A stretch of 61,133 bases of DNA from Streptomyces sp. TSRI0281 (lineage in GTDB: Bacteria > Actinomycetota > Actinomycetes > Streptomycetales > Streptomycetaceae), in NCBI RefSeq assembly GCF_001905125.1, contig NZ_LWLE01000021.1, forward strand, positions 1 through 61,133, given 5' to 3'. The notes beneath the pieces were generated by a model. The model worked only from the letters and a program-made list of their open reading frames with translations. It was not told the DNA's origin and ran no database searches. The position numbers and the translations under genes were made by a program. Shown one piece after another: positions 37,524 to 46,473 of the stretch (its first letter is position 1; the number at the start of each line of letters is the position of its first letter).

Positions 37524-39434
37524 TCACTCAGCGATGTCGACGCCGTATCCGCGTGCGAGAGCGGCGAGGCCGTGGTCGTAGCCCTGGCCGACGGCGCGTA
37601 GGCGCCAGACCGCGCCTCTGCGGTAGATCTCCGCGAGCAGCATGGTGCGTTCGGTGGTGGCGGCGTCCAGGGTGGCGCGGGCGAGCGGCGCCCCGCTGCT
37701 GCCGGGGGCCGCGCCGATCTGGATCGCACCGACCGTTCCGAAGGTCGCGGCGCCGTCGAGGGCGGCAGCGACGACGACCTTGCGCGTCGCGGGCGGCAGG
37801 GAGGCCAGGTTGAGGGCGATGGTCTGTTCGGCAGGACCACCGGTCAGCAGCCGCGCAGTTCCAGCCGGGCTCTCCGGGGCCCCGTAGAAGACGAAGTCCT
37901 CGTCGAAGGTGACCTGCTCGTCCTCGTCGAGGAGGAAGGCGACGACGTCGATCTCGTAGCCGGACTGCGGGGCCCAGCCGGCGGTGACGTACCACTCCGG
38001 TGCGGGCCTGCCGTGCGGCATGGGCAGGTCGATGACGCCCCCTCTCGGCATCACATACGGCTCCTGAGACCGGAGCGCCGCCGCAGCCGGTGCGGTGGCG
38101 GTCGGAGCGGAGAGCCAGTGGAGGTCGTGCGCGGGGAGTCCGAGGGTGGTGATGCGGCTCATGCGCCGGTCGCCCTCCCCTCCCTCCAGGAGTACGACGT
38201 CGGTGACGCCGGCGGACAGGTTGACCGCCGCGGACCCGCCCAGCTCGACGACGCGGGTACGAGCCGCCGCGGCATCGGCGTGGGCGCCACCGAGCACCAG
38301 CACGCGACGCCCGGCCAGAGGCTTGTCCAAGGTGCCGACGGGGGGCTTCGGCCGGCGCGGAGCGGGTACCGGCGTACCCGAGGCGGCCGTGGGGAGATCT
38401 GCTGCTTCCGGGACGGGTGCGGCAGAGGCTGTGGTGGGCGCCAACTTCAAGGGCCCGACGAATGGTTCTGCTTCCGGCTCAGCCGCGGGGGCGACAACGA
38501 CGGCCGTCGCCTCATGGGCTGTCCCCGGCCGTACGTCGGCCAGCAACCGCAGGAAGGTGTGCTCATCGATGACCGGCACGCCTTCGCCAAGTGCGCGTCG
38601 CGCCTTTGCCGAATCGGACGTCGGTTCATTGGTGACCAGCACGCTGGTGTGTCGGCTGACGGAAGTCATCATGTTCAGTCCGGTGGCGACCGCCCGACCG
38701 ACCAGCTCAGCCCGGGCATGGGCGGTCTCACCGGTGATCGCGACCTTCATCCCCTGCTGGAGCGGCCCGCCGGGAGTCAGCCGTCCCGGATTGCGATAGG
38801 CGCAGGGAGTCTTCGGCGGCTTCGGCGTGAACTGCGATTCTGCCCGGGGCGGGCAGGTCACCAGCGGCAAGGGCAGATCGAGCCGCGCTGCCTCGTGCAG
38901 TGACGCCCGCAGGATCCCGGCCAGAACACGGGTGTCGTCCAGCGCATCGTGCGCACGCTGCTGGGGGACGCCGTAATGGGCGGCGAGGGTGCCGAGCTTC
39001 ATGTCGTCCGTCGGCGGATCCACCTGGCGATTCAGAGCCAGGGTGCACAGCCGCTGCGACACCGGCAGCCACATCCGCGCACGGGCGAACTCGTAGGCCA
39101 GGAAGTCGTAGTCGAACTGGGCGTTGTGGGCGACCAGGACCCGGTCCTGAAGCATCGCTCCGATCCGCCCGGCGACCTGGTCGAAGGTCGGCGCACCCTG
39201 TAGTCGCTCGACGGTCAGCCCGTGCACCTCCACCGGTCCCGGATCGCAGCCCGGATTGAGCAGGGTCGAGAACTCCCCGGTCTGCTCCCCGTCCGGACCG
39301 ATCGTGATCACCGCGAGGGACAGCACGCGATCTCGCCGGGCCATGAGGCCCGACGTCTCCACATCAACCAAGGCCCAGTCGTAGGCGTAGTCGCCCGTGG
39401 CGGGCACATCGAAGGAAGCGAAGACGAGACTCAT
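37524..39434 (-). CDS. DnaQ-like exonuclease - BRCT - TerD fusion
   Basis: This 636-aa protein has three modules. Residues about 15-180 form a DEDDh 3'-5' exonuclease: LVDVETSG, HNAQFDYDFL and HDALDDTRVL supply the acidic residues and His. Residues about 228-300 form a BRCT domain, and a second, weaker BRCT-like segment covers about 370-440. Residues about 455-636 form a TerD domain (GYEIDVVAFLL, DEDFVFYG). TerD proteins bind calcium and act in tellurite, stress and phage-related systems. It probably links nucleic-acid processing to the Ter network. No other ter gene is adjacent. Confidence 0.85.
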   Translation of the reverse strand: MSLVFASFDVPATGDYAYDWALVDVETSGLMARRDRVLSLAVITIGPDGEQTGEFSTLLNPGCDPGPVEVHGLTVERLQGAPTFDQVAGRIGAMLQDRVLVAHNAQFDYDFLAYEFARARMWLPVSQRLCTLALNRQVDPPTDDMKLGTLAAHYGVPQQRAHDALDDTRVLAGILRASLHEAARLDLPLPLVTCPPRAESQFTPKPPKTPCAYRNPGRLTPGGPLQQGMKVAITGETAHARAELVGRAVATGLNMMTSVSRHTSVLVTNEPTSDSAKARRALGEGVPVIDEHTFLRLLADVRPGTAHEATAVVVAPAAEPEAEPFVGPLKLAPTTASAAPVPEAADLPTAASGTPVPAPRRPKPPVGTLDKPLAGRRVLVLGGAHADAAAARTRVVELGGSAAVNLSAGVTDVVLLEGGEGDRRMSRITTLGLPAHDLHWLSAPTATAPAAAALRSQEPYVMPRGGVIDLPMPHGRPAPEWYVTAGWAPQSGYEIDVVAFLLDEDEQVTFDEDFVFYGAPESPAGTARLLTGGPAEQTIALNLASLPPATRKVVVAAALDGAATFGTVGAIQIGAAPGSSGAPLARATLDAATTERTMLLAEIYRRGAVWRLRAVGQGYDHGLAALARGYGVDIAE

Positions 39435-39619
39435 GGCGGCAAGGATGATCCGATATCCGGTCCTCCTTCAACCCGTATGCCGATTTGCCATCGTTTGGAT
39501 GGCTGCAATGAGGCGGTCCTACGACGTCGCCCCGCTGAACTGGCGCGTGTCGTCACTGCCCTTGGTGCCCCATCACCACTTCCTGGAGTGGGTCTACCAG
39601 GTGACCCACGAGCTGCTCG

Positions 39620-40773
39620 TCACTCTGCTTGGAACGTCTCGCTTGCAGAAACGCCGGAGAGCCATCGCGCGGCCCAGGCTTCGGCACTGTCTCGCCTCTT
39701 GGCGTGCGCGATGGCCTGAGATTCGCCTTCGAGGAGCGAACTGAGCCTGTCCATCAGACCGGTGCCCGCCAGGAAGTGGGCGAGTGGTGCTACCGACGTG
39801 GCCGCCCCCGGTGTGACGGGACCGCCGTGAGCGAGTGAATTGCGCACCGATCGCAGACGATTGAGGGCGCGCGACCAGCGGTCATCGAGCTCCTCGTACC
39901 AGGTACGCATGCCCTCGCCTCCTGCTGTTCGGCCCGCCATGTTCTCAGCACGCCGGGCAGTTGGCCACGGAACGGGCCGTCCCCGGCCGCGTTCCCGTGA
40001 AACCAGTCGCGGTTGTACAAGGTAATGGGGCCGAACGTCTGGACCATGCCTGCGATCCGGGCCTTGGCGAAGGCGTGCCACACCACGTGATGGGCCTGAC
40101 GCGGAGGAGTTGTCAGCAATCGCTCACACAGAGTGAGGCGGGATTCTTCGGGCAGCCCGGCTGCTGACGTGACGTCTTGATGCGACAGTGCACCCAGATC
40201 CTTGATGTCTCCTAGATTGAGCCGAGCCATCTGCACGTCCACAAGACCGTCGAGCAAGACACCTGAGAGGGAGCGCATCACCTCTGCGGAGCGACGCCCG
40301 GAACGCTCCAGGAGGGCGCGTAGAAGGAGGGTACGCGCGCTGATGTCCTCGTAGCACTGGCTGTCCCTGACCGCGGACACGATGTCCCGCCAGGCATGCA
40401 TCAGCTGACTGTCCGAACACGCCTCCTGGGAAAGGGCGCGCATGAGCTGTTGTGCCTGTGCCACCTGTCCTTGGGCCCCGTGCGCAGGCAGGCCGACCAT
40501 CGCGGAGCGGAAGGCTGTCAGATGGATGTCCAGACCTTGTCGGTATCCGGGGCCCAGACGATTGACCCCGAAGTCGAAGTCGGCCATGGCGGCCTGCCAG
40601 TAGAACCGGTGCCGCTTCTCGAAATCACGCGAGTCGTTGAGCCACGATTCGAGTTGATCCAATGCTGCCGGGAAGGTCAGATCCGTCCGTCCTCCTCGTA
40701 CCAGTGGTCGCGGAGGGCCTCTGCCAGCTCGAAGGTCCACGATGGGTCGACTACTACATCCCCCGAAGAACAT
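39620..40773 (-). pseudogene. Frameshifted HEPN-like protein gene
   Basis: The coding pattern continues through two frames. The first part (about 40770 to 39910) ends in RTWRAEQQEA. The C-terminal 96 codons (39910-39620) are in another frame and contain RSVRNSLAHGG, an R-x4-H motif like that of HEPN RNases. A second start, ATG 39910, with AGGAGG 8 nt upstream, could express the C-terminal piece alone. The 5' end also looks shifted: VVDPSWTFELAEALRD appears in a third frame near 40690-40750. I read it as a decaying gene, possibly of toxin or defence type. Confidence 0.55.
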
Positions 40774-41084
40774 GCGCTTCAGTGTCCCTGCCATCTGAGG
40801 CGACGCATGGGAATCCGAGCTTCGGCCAGGCGGCTGACGCGCACGGTCAGGGCGCCTCGCTTTGCGCGGCGGAGGGCGATGCTTGTGGCCAACCACAGAC
40901 CGTGGCGTGGGTGAGCGGCGCGACGGAAGGAGACCTCACCGAAACTTCGGGAAGTGTTCGGGAACAACACCCGCCGAGGGTCGGACGAAATCGTCTCCAA
41001 CCGGACACCCGCCGACTCCGCCCGAGGGCCCACCCGCCCTCGCGAAGCTGCTCCGCCGAGTCCGATAGACGGCCCCTGAACAGC

Positions 41085-41110
41085 AAAAACGCCCTCCCGA
41101 TGGGAGGGCG
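41085..41110 (-). terminator. Intrinsic terminator of the tRNA gene
   Basis: On the minus strand CGCCCTCCC-ATC-GGGAGGGCG is followed by five T, 10 nt after the tRNA 3' end. This is a canonical terminator for a single tRNA transcript. Confidence 0.85.
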
Positions 41111-41119
41111 GAGAGAGGG

Positions 41120-41192
41120 CGCCCCCGGCAGGACTCGAACCTGCGGCCAAGCACTGAGAAGGCACGTGCTCTATCCGCTGAGCTACGGGGCT
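41120..41192 (-). tRNA. Aberrant tRNA-Arg(UCU)-like gene
   Basis: The D arm (GCTC/GAGC) and T arm (GCAGG-TTCGAGT-CCTGC) are intact, and the anticodon loop CTTCTCA gives UCU. The two outer acceptor pairs fail (A1-C72, G2-G71). The anticodon stem has only two Watson-Crick pairs. Position 37 is C instead of a purine. No CCA is encoded. It may be a pseudo-tRNA or a chimera left by integration, although its own terminator is preserved. Confidence 0.55.
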
Positions 41193-41401
41193 GACCTGCG
41201 AAAACGCGGCTTCCTAACGCTGTCCCCCGGGGCGTGGGGGACGCATGGGGGAAGCGTAGATTCCCGGTGACCGGGGCACGCGAGCGCTCTCCGGCTGGGC
41301 CGTACGTAGGTCCTCACGTTATCTTCACGCCCCCGCAGCCTCTCGCGGAAACAATCCCACACCTCGTCGGCGTTGGTGATCTCCGAGCCGAGGAAGGGAA
41401 G

Positions 41402-42296
41402 GTGTCGGGCCTGAAGCTGTTCCGCACGGACACGACGAATAGCGGCATGACCTCGGTCATGCCGCGTCTTGCTGAGATCGAGGCCGATGTGCAGAGTCTC
41501 ATCGAGGCGCACATGGAGACGCTGCTGGGCGTCCGGTTTCTGGCGAGCGAGTACGGCACGGTCCGGTGCACGCGGGCCGCATCGACTCGCTCGGGCTGGA
41601 CGAGAACGGATCGCCGGTCATCGCCGAGTACAAGCGCGACGCCGACGCCGACGTCATCAACCAGGGCCTGTTCTACCTCTCGTGGTTGACGGACCACCGT
41701 GCCGAGTTCGAGCACCTGGTCCGCGACCGGCTCGGGGTGACGGCCGCGTCTCAGGTCTTGTGGAGCGCACCGCGCCTGACCTGCGTCGCCGGCGACTTCA
41801 CCCGCTACGACGTGCACGCCGTGCGCGAGCACCGGCGCTCGATCGACCTGGTCCGCTACCGACTCTTCGGCAGCGACATGCTTGGCCTTGAGACCGTGGC
41901 GTCCGTAAGCGGCGGCATGCAGGGAGCGCACCGGGGCCCGTCGGCGGGCAGCCGCTCGGGCGGCGGCCGACATCCGGAGCGCGTCGATGGTGGAGCTGGC
42001 GGGCGCGGTCGACGAGGTCCTGCTCGGGCTCGGGGACGGGGTGAACCGTGTCGAGCGCAAGACGTACCGCGCGTATCAGCGGCTGCGGAACTTCGCCTGT
42101 CTCTGCCCGCCGCAGCGCAGTAAGTCGCTGGTCTACCCGCAGGTTGCCCCGACGCAGGTCGACCTCGTTCCCGGTTTCACCCGGGACGTGTCCGGGCTCG
42201 GCCACCACGGGACGGGCGATCTGGAGGTGCAGCTCCGTACGCCGAAGGATGTGGAGCATGCGCGGGAGCTGTTCCGGGCGAGCTACGCGGCAGTAA
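41402..42296 (+). pseudogene. DUF5655/DUF91-type nuclease, frameshifted twice
   Basis: Three consecutive pieces in three frames make one recognisable protein: SGLKLFRTD...LLGVRFLASEYG (41402 to about 41555), then GPVHAGRIDSLGLDENGSPV...RYRLFGSDMLGLE (about 41555-41930), then MVELAGAVDEVLLGLG...DLEVQLRTPKDVEHA (about 41930-42296). The family pairs a PD-(D/E)xK nuclease-like domain with a C-terminal DUF5655 domain, and IAEYKR fits the catalytic E-x-K. At least two indels inactivate it. Confidence 0.8.
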
Positions 42297-42395
42297 TCGC
42301 CTGTGGGTTTCCTGGCCGTGCTCGCTTCGTGGCTGCTCGGTGGTCGCGGCGTGGCGCCTTTCGACGTACGGGCAGGTCGTGGCGGTGGACTATCA

Positions 42396-42752
42396 ATGAT
42401 CCGCGGCCGCACCGTGATCGGCCGGCTGGAAAGCCCCACCACCCTGCCGGTCGGCTTCGGCGGTGACCAGCCCCACGTCAGCGAACGGATGCTGCAACGC
42501 GGAGACCGTATTCTGTGCTTCGCCGACGGCCTGATCGAGGAACACCAGCCCGGCGGAGAGGAGTTCGGCGAGGTACAACTCATCGAATGGACCAGCCAAA
42601 TCCTGCAGGACCACACCGCGGTGCGTGCCGTGGTCAGAAGGCTCTTCCACACCTTGCGACGGGAACGGGGCGGCATGACCAGTGACGACTCGACCATCTT
42701 CCTCATCGAACGGCGTGGCGGCAAAGCCGACCATCTGGCCACCCTCACATGA
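42396..42752 (+). pseudogene. Truncated SpoIIE/PP2C phosphatase, C-terminal piece
   Basis: About 118 codons match the end of streptomycete SpoIIE-type phosphatases: RTVIGRLESPTTLPVGF, GDRILCFADGLIEEH and TSDDSTIFLIE. The metal-binding N-terminal half is absent. The preceding 42297-42395 shows no related sequence. It is probably a deletion remnant. Confidence 0.75.
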
Positions 42753-42866
42753 GCCGACAGCACCCGGGCTCCCAACCATGCTGTCGAAAACAGAGGTGAC
42801 GGCCCGGACTGCAGGGCGGGACCCGGTCCCGCGAACGCCTGTCTCGCGGTAAGGCTGCCGGAACAG

Positions 42867-43183
42867 ATGTGGCACACGCCCGACTGCCCGCGGTGGACCA
42901 TCATGCAGATCAACCGGGAGGCGAACTTCCGGCTATCGAGGAACAGGACGCGTGGGCCAAGGACGTCTTCCCCGCAGCACATGAGCGGCTCAAGCAGGCC
43001 GCCGCCGCGTTGCCCGCCGACGAGTCCGCCCAGCCGTTCGCTGACGCCCTGACCGGGCTGGTCCACGCGCGGGCAGACACCACGGGCTTCGTCGTCCTGC
43101 ACCGCTGGGCGGAGATCCTGGAGCGCCAGTTCCCACCGGAGCTCCACGACCCGGACCACGTCGCCGAGCGGTACCTGCGTTGA
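42867..43183 (+). pseudogene. Hypothetical gene with probable frameshift
   Basis: The first 23 codons read sensibly in one frame (WHTPDCPRWTIMQINREA). From about 42935 the protein-like reading continues in the next frame (EEQDAWAKDVFPAAHERLKQ to the stop at 43183). The second part alone has 80 well-formed helical residues. I do not recognise the family. Confidence 0.5.
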
Positions 43184-43365
43184 TCTTCGGATCGTCTGTG
43201 GTCTTCGGGTGGTCGCCGCGGGGGTGCCGTCAGGCGATCTTTGTCCTCGTGGTCCGGGGCCGGGCGGGTGGGGTGGGCGCCGGGCGGTGGTGATGGTTCT
43301 GGCCGCGTGTACCCCTCTGTGGGTTGAGGCTGGGCGCCCCCGTCCGGGGTGCGGGCGCTCTGGTG

Positions 43366-43755
43366 CTAGCGGGGGAGGAGGGCGGTGACGGTTTTGCCGC
43401 CGGCCGGCCGGTGGGTGACGGTGGTGGTGCGGGCGAGGTGGTTGACCATGGGCCAGCCGAATCCTCCGGTGCCGCCGGTCCGGTCGGGGGTGCGCATGCG
43501 TGGGGCGTGTGGGCTGGGGTCGTGCACGGCGACTTCGATGGTGTCGGGGTGTGCGGTGAGGTTCAGGGTGCAGGTGCCGCCGCCGTGGCGCAGGGCGTTG
43601 GTGACGAGTTCGGAGACGACCAGGACCACGGTGTCGGAGGCCTCGGCTCCGATCGCCGGTACGAGCCGGTCGAGGAAGTCCCGGGTCTCCTCGCGTGCGC
43701 CGGCGACGGATGTCGCGGAGCGGACGGTTACGGCGGTGATGCTCATCGTGTCCAT
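43366..43755 (-). CDS. RsbW-like ATP-binding (anti-sigma type) protein
   Basis: This 129-aa GHKL ATPase has the N box VSELVTNALRHGG and a G-rich lid with GGFGWPMVNHLA. Such single-domain kinases in streptomycetes act as anti-sigma factors or SpoIIE partners. ATG 43755 follows GGGGGA. It is intact, unlike its neighbours. It lies near a SpoIIE stump (42396-42752), so a former switch module may have been here. Confidence 0.85.
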   Translation of the reverse strand: MDTMSITAVTVRSATSVAGAREETRDFLDRLVPAIGAEASDTVVLVVSELVTNALRHGGGTCTLNLTAHPDTIEVAVHDPSPHAPRMRTPDRTGGTGGFGWPMVNHLARTTTVTHRPAGGKTVTALLPR

Positions 43756-44588
43756 CAGGTCCCCCGGTCTCTGGATCGTCAATGCCCGGTCCTGCCTGTC
43801 CGGGGCTTGTGCCCGGGCTGCGGCCCGTCAACCCGGTTTGCTCCCGCCTTCCCTCTCTGTTCGAGGTGGATTGCCTTCCTGCCGGGCACGCCAATATCTG
43901 TGGTGGCTGGAGTAGACATCGGGTGGTGGTGTGGTTATGGTTTCTCTCGTAGCCCAGAGAGACGGCAGGGCTCGGCAGAGATGAACTGCCGGGCGGCAGT
44001 ACCCGTAGTTGCAGTGTGCAGGGCGGTGCGGTGGTGGAGTTCCGGAGCCGGAGAAGTTGCAGGATGGCGACGGGGCTGACGGCCGGACCGGGTGGCCCGC
44101 GGTAGTCAGGGGCCGCCGTGAGCAGTACCGCAGTTCAGTCAGTGCAGTACCCGCACGTGCGGGTCGCGGTATCCAGCAGTGAAGTGAGTGGTTCCTCGGT
44201 GAAGGCGTCGGCTGCGGGCGTGCGCATCGGGAGGTTCGGCAGTGGGGTTCCAGGCCAGAGCGGATGCAGGACGGGCGACGGGGCTGGCTGCCGAAGAGTG
44301 GCGCTGTCACAGGCCACGGAGCAGTTCGCATCACCAGCAGTACGCAACAGAGCAGTACCAGCAGTTGGTAAGTGATTGATCCCAGAGGGAAGAACGGAGG
44401 AGCCAGGCGCCATCAGGATCGCCCGGGCGGAAGTCTTGAGCCCGGGTACCGCAGGACATCGATAGTGAGGTGGTCTCCGGTCAAGCAACCGCGATCCCCG
44501 CAACCCCCGGACCTCTTCCCGGCGGGCATGCGGAAACACAGAGCCGGCGTAGCCGATCAAGGCCGGCTGATGGTGTAGCAGTTCCTTC
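43756..44588. other. Long stretch without a convincing gene
   Basis: About 830 nt show no frame with consistent coding character on either strand. GCAGTAC recurs five times (43996, 44122, 44144, 44337 and 44352). Short hairpins occur near 43945-43995, for example CTGCC-GGGC-GGCAG. One frame around 44320-44370 reads HHQQYATEQYQQLVSD before a stop, suggesting the tail of a lost Gln/Tyr-rich gene. Structured non-coding RNA is possible. Confidence 0.4.
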
Positions 44589-44620
44589 GGGGCCCGGGTG
44601 CCATATGGCACCCGGGCCCC
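44589..44620. repeat. 32-bp perfect palindrome
   Basis: The sequence is fully self-complementary over 32 bp, centred on CATATG (44602-44607), with arms GGGGCCCGGGTGC. As RNA it would form a 14-bp stem with a 4-nt loop. It lies 13 nt before a GGAGAGAGG ribosome site. No T run follows, so a terminator, attenuator or protein-binding site are all possible. Confidence 0.9.
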
Positions 44621-44646
44621 TCCAGCGTGTTCCGGAGAGAGGTGAC

Positions 44647-44796
44647 ATGACAGCAGACGACTCGTTCGGCCGTCTCTCCGACGGCACCCCACGAGCCCGG
44701 CGACACCACCCCCCAGGTCATGTCTTCGACAGAGGGGACACAGTCATACCGGGCCCGGAGGCCAGCGGCCCCGTTGCAGGACCGCGAAAAACATAA
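44647..44796 (+). CDS. Possible 49-aa peptide gene
   Basis: ATG 44647 has an excellent ribosome site, GGAGAGAGG (44634-44642). The peptide begins MTADDSFGRLSDG and is rich in Arg, Pro and Gly, with no membrane segment or cysteine. The 32-bp palindrome lies just upstream. I do not recognise it; it could be a real small protein or a chance frame. Confidence 0.35.
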   Translation: MTADDSFGRLSDGTPRARRHHPPGHVFDRGDTVIPGPEASGPVAGPRKT

Positions 44797-45241
44797 CGGG
44801 GGCCCGCTTCCTGCCGGTCGTGCGAACCCTCGCCCCCACTTCGCGGGAGCCACCCGCCCGTCCTACCGCCGTATCGCCCCCTACAGCGTCACCGCCGCAG
44901 GCCTCTGGGACACAGCCGAAAACCCGTCCAGTCACCGGCAGGCGAACGACGCTGACCGGGGAAGCCGCGTCGAGGTCGGTTCCCAGACAGCGCCCTTCGG
45001 GGGAGGCGTGGCCCGGCTTTCGGAGAGTGATGGTGGAGACGCCGGCCAGCGTCTCCCAGATGATCAGTCCCGATGAGCTTCGCGGGAGCCCGGCTGCCCG
45101 CTTCGGGAGGACCGGCGGGTGATGCGCCTGGTCATGAGGGCGATGGCGGCCCATGTGGTCAACGCTTCTGTTGACTGAACCAACTTGGGAGTTTTCCCAG
45201 TTCAGGAAGGGTATGGCGGATGCTGCTGCTAGCTTCCGGGC
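44797..45241. other. Gap before the integrase remnant
   Basis: No supported gene is present. A plus-strand frame ending near 45122 reads VETPASVSQMISPDELRG and may be a remnant. CTGAAC (45175-45180) and GTTCAG (45201-45206) form an imperfect inverted repeat upstream of the integrase start, perhaps an old operator. Confidence 0.35.
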
Positions 45242-45760
45242 ATGCCTGAGAACGAGACGGCCGAGCGTGATCTGTCCGCTCTGGAGCTGCCGCAATGGGG
45301 CCGCTTGCGAGAGACCGGTGATCCCTGGGATCCGTACCAGCTGATCGACAAGGACGGGCGGGTCTGCGCGGAGGCCCAGGCGTTCTTCAAGGACCTCCAG
45401 GCCGTCGGCCGCGGAGACACGACCCTCCGTTCCTACGCGCTGGACCTGCTGCGCTGGCTGCGATTCCTCTGGGTGCTCGACACAGGTGGGACCAGGCGAC
45501 CAGTGTCGAGGCGAGGGACTTCATGCGCTGGATGCTGCTGGCCGACAAGCCCGTGCGAGTGCATTGGGGCGCCACCAGCTCCCACCGCGGACAGCAGCAC
45601 CGAAGGGGCCCGGCGTCGTCAGGCCGGCACCGGGGACGTAGAGCACGACGGGCAGGGGGCCCGGCGGGCCGCCGACGGGAGCGCCCTCGTGCGCATGGGC
45701 GCACCCCAGCCGCACCCGGCCAGGTCGATCAGCACCGAGGGTTCGGCCGACCGATGTTCT
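45242..45760 (+). pseudogene. Tyrosine integrase N-terminal remnant, frameshifted
   Basis: From ATG 45242 the protein reads as a phage-integrase SAM-like N-terminal domain (AQAFFKDLQAVGRGDTTLR, then LDLLRWLRFLW) until about 45485. WDQATSVEARDFMRWML then continues in a second frame, and RHQLPPRTAAPKGPGVV continues in a third. The catalytic C-terminal domain is absent. It is evidence for an integrated element that has decayed. Confidence 0.75.
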
Positions 45761-46473
45761 CAGGCACCGTCTGTGCTCGGGTGTGCCTGTGCGACGAGTG
45801 CGCCGTACACGAGGTCGCAATGGCCGGTTGCCTTGACGTCGACCTGGACTCCGTTGAGTAGGCCCACAGACGGTGTGGTCGGTACCCCCGGCCCTCGCCT
45901 GCGCGAGTCGGGGGCCGCAGGGTCCCAGAGATCAGGACAGACACGTCGGCGCGGTCTCCCGTCGGCCGCCGCGAACGCCAGGCGGGAGTGCACCGAGCGC
46001 GCTTCGCCGACGGACAGCGCCGAGGGCTCCTCCTGCGTCGAATTCCTCTCGCAAACCAGAACCAGGTTGTTGGGCCGGCCGCTGAGTCGGCAGATCGTGG
46101 CGTCGGCGTCCTGTTCGCCGCCCCGGCTCCTGGAACGCGGCCGGACGGTTGTCCTCCACGGAGATCCCACGGCTCACGGGTCGTCCTGCTGAATCACCCG
46201 GGTGCGCAGGTCGAGAGGCCCGGCGCGGCGGGCCGGCCGAGGGGTTTCCCAGCGGCTACTCCTGGGGTCCGCGCAGACTGTCACGCGCGGTGGGTGCGCG
46301 GCGAGCGGGGTTCTCGGTGAGACCCGTTCGCGTTGCGGCCGGCCCGCCGGAGGCGACAATGGGGTTCCGCGCGATGTCCCCCTGGGCGGATGGTTCTGCG
46401 GGCCCGGTGACTGGGTGCCGGGCAGTGGCCCGTGGGGACCGTTCCTGTGAGGCGCTCGCCCCTGGAGGTCCAG
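45761..46473. other. Probable degenerate DNA
   Basis: A minus-strand frame (46170-45760) contains protein-like pieces such as GVQVDVKATGHCDLVYGALV, but it has no ribosome site and no recognised domain. Nothing identifiable lies in 46171-46473 apart from the upstream region of the dihydroxyacetone kinase gene, whose ribosome site is GGAGG at 46464. Confidence 0.4.

Noticed and set aside
36041..37813. Long plus-strand frame over the isochorismatase-fold, Rieske and TerD region
   Set aside because: It reads through three recognised genes in other frames and has arginine/proline-rich shadow composition.
43756..44646. Group II intron or retron RNA
   Set aside because: No domain V hairpin and no reverse transcriptase could be found. 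A structured RNA is possible but unassigned.
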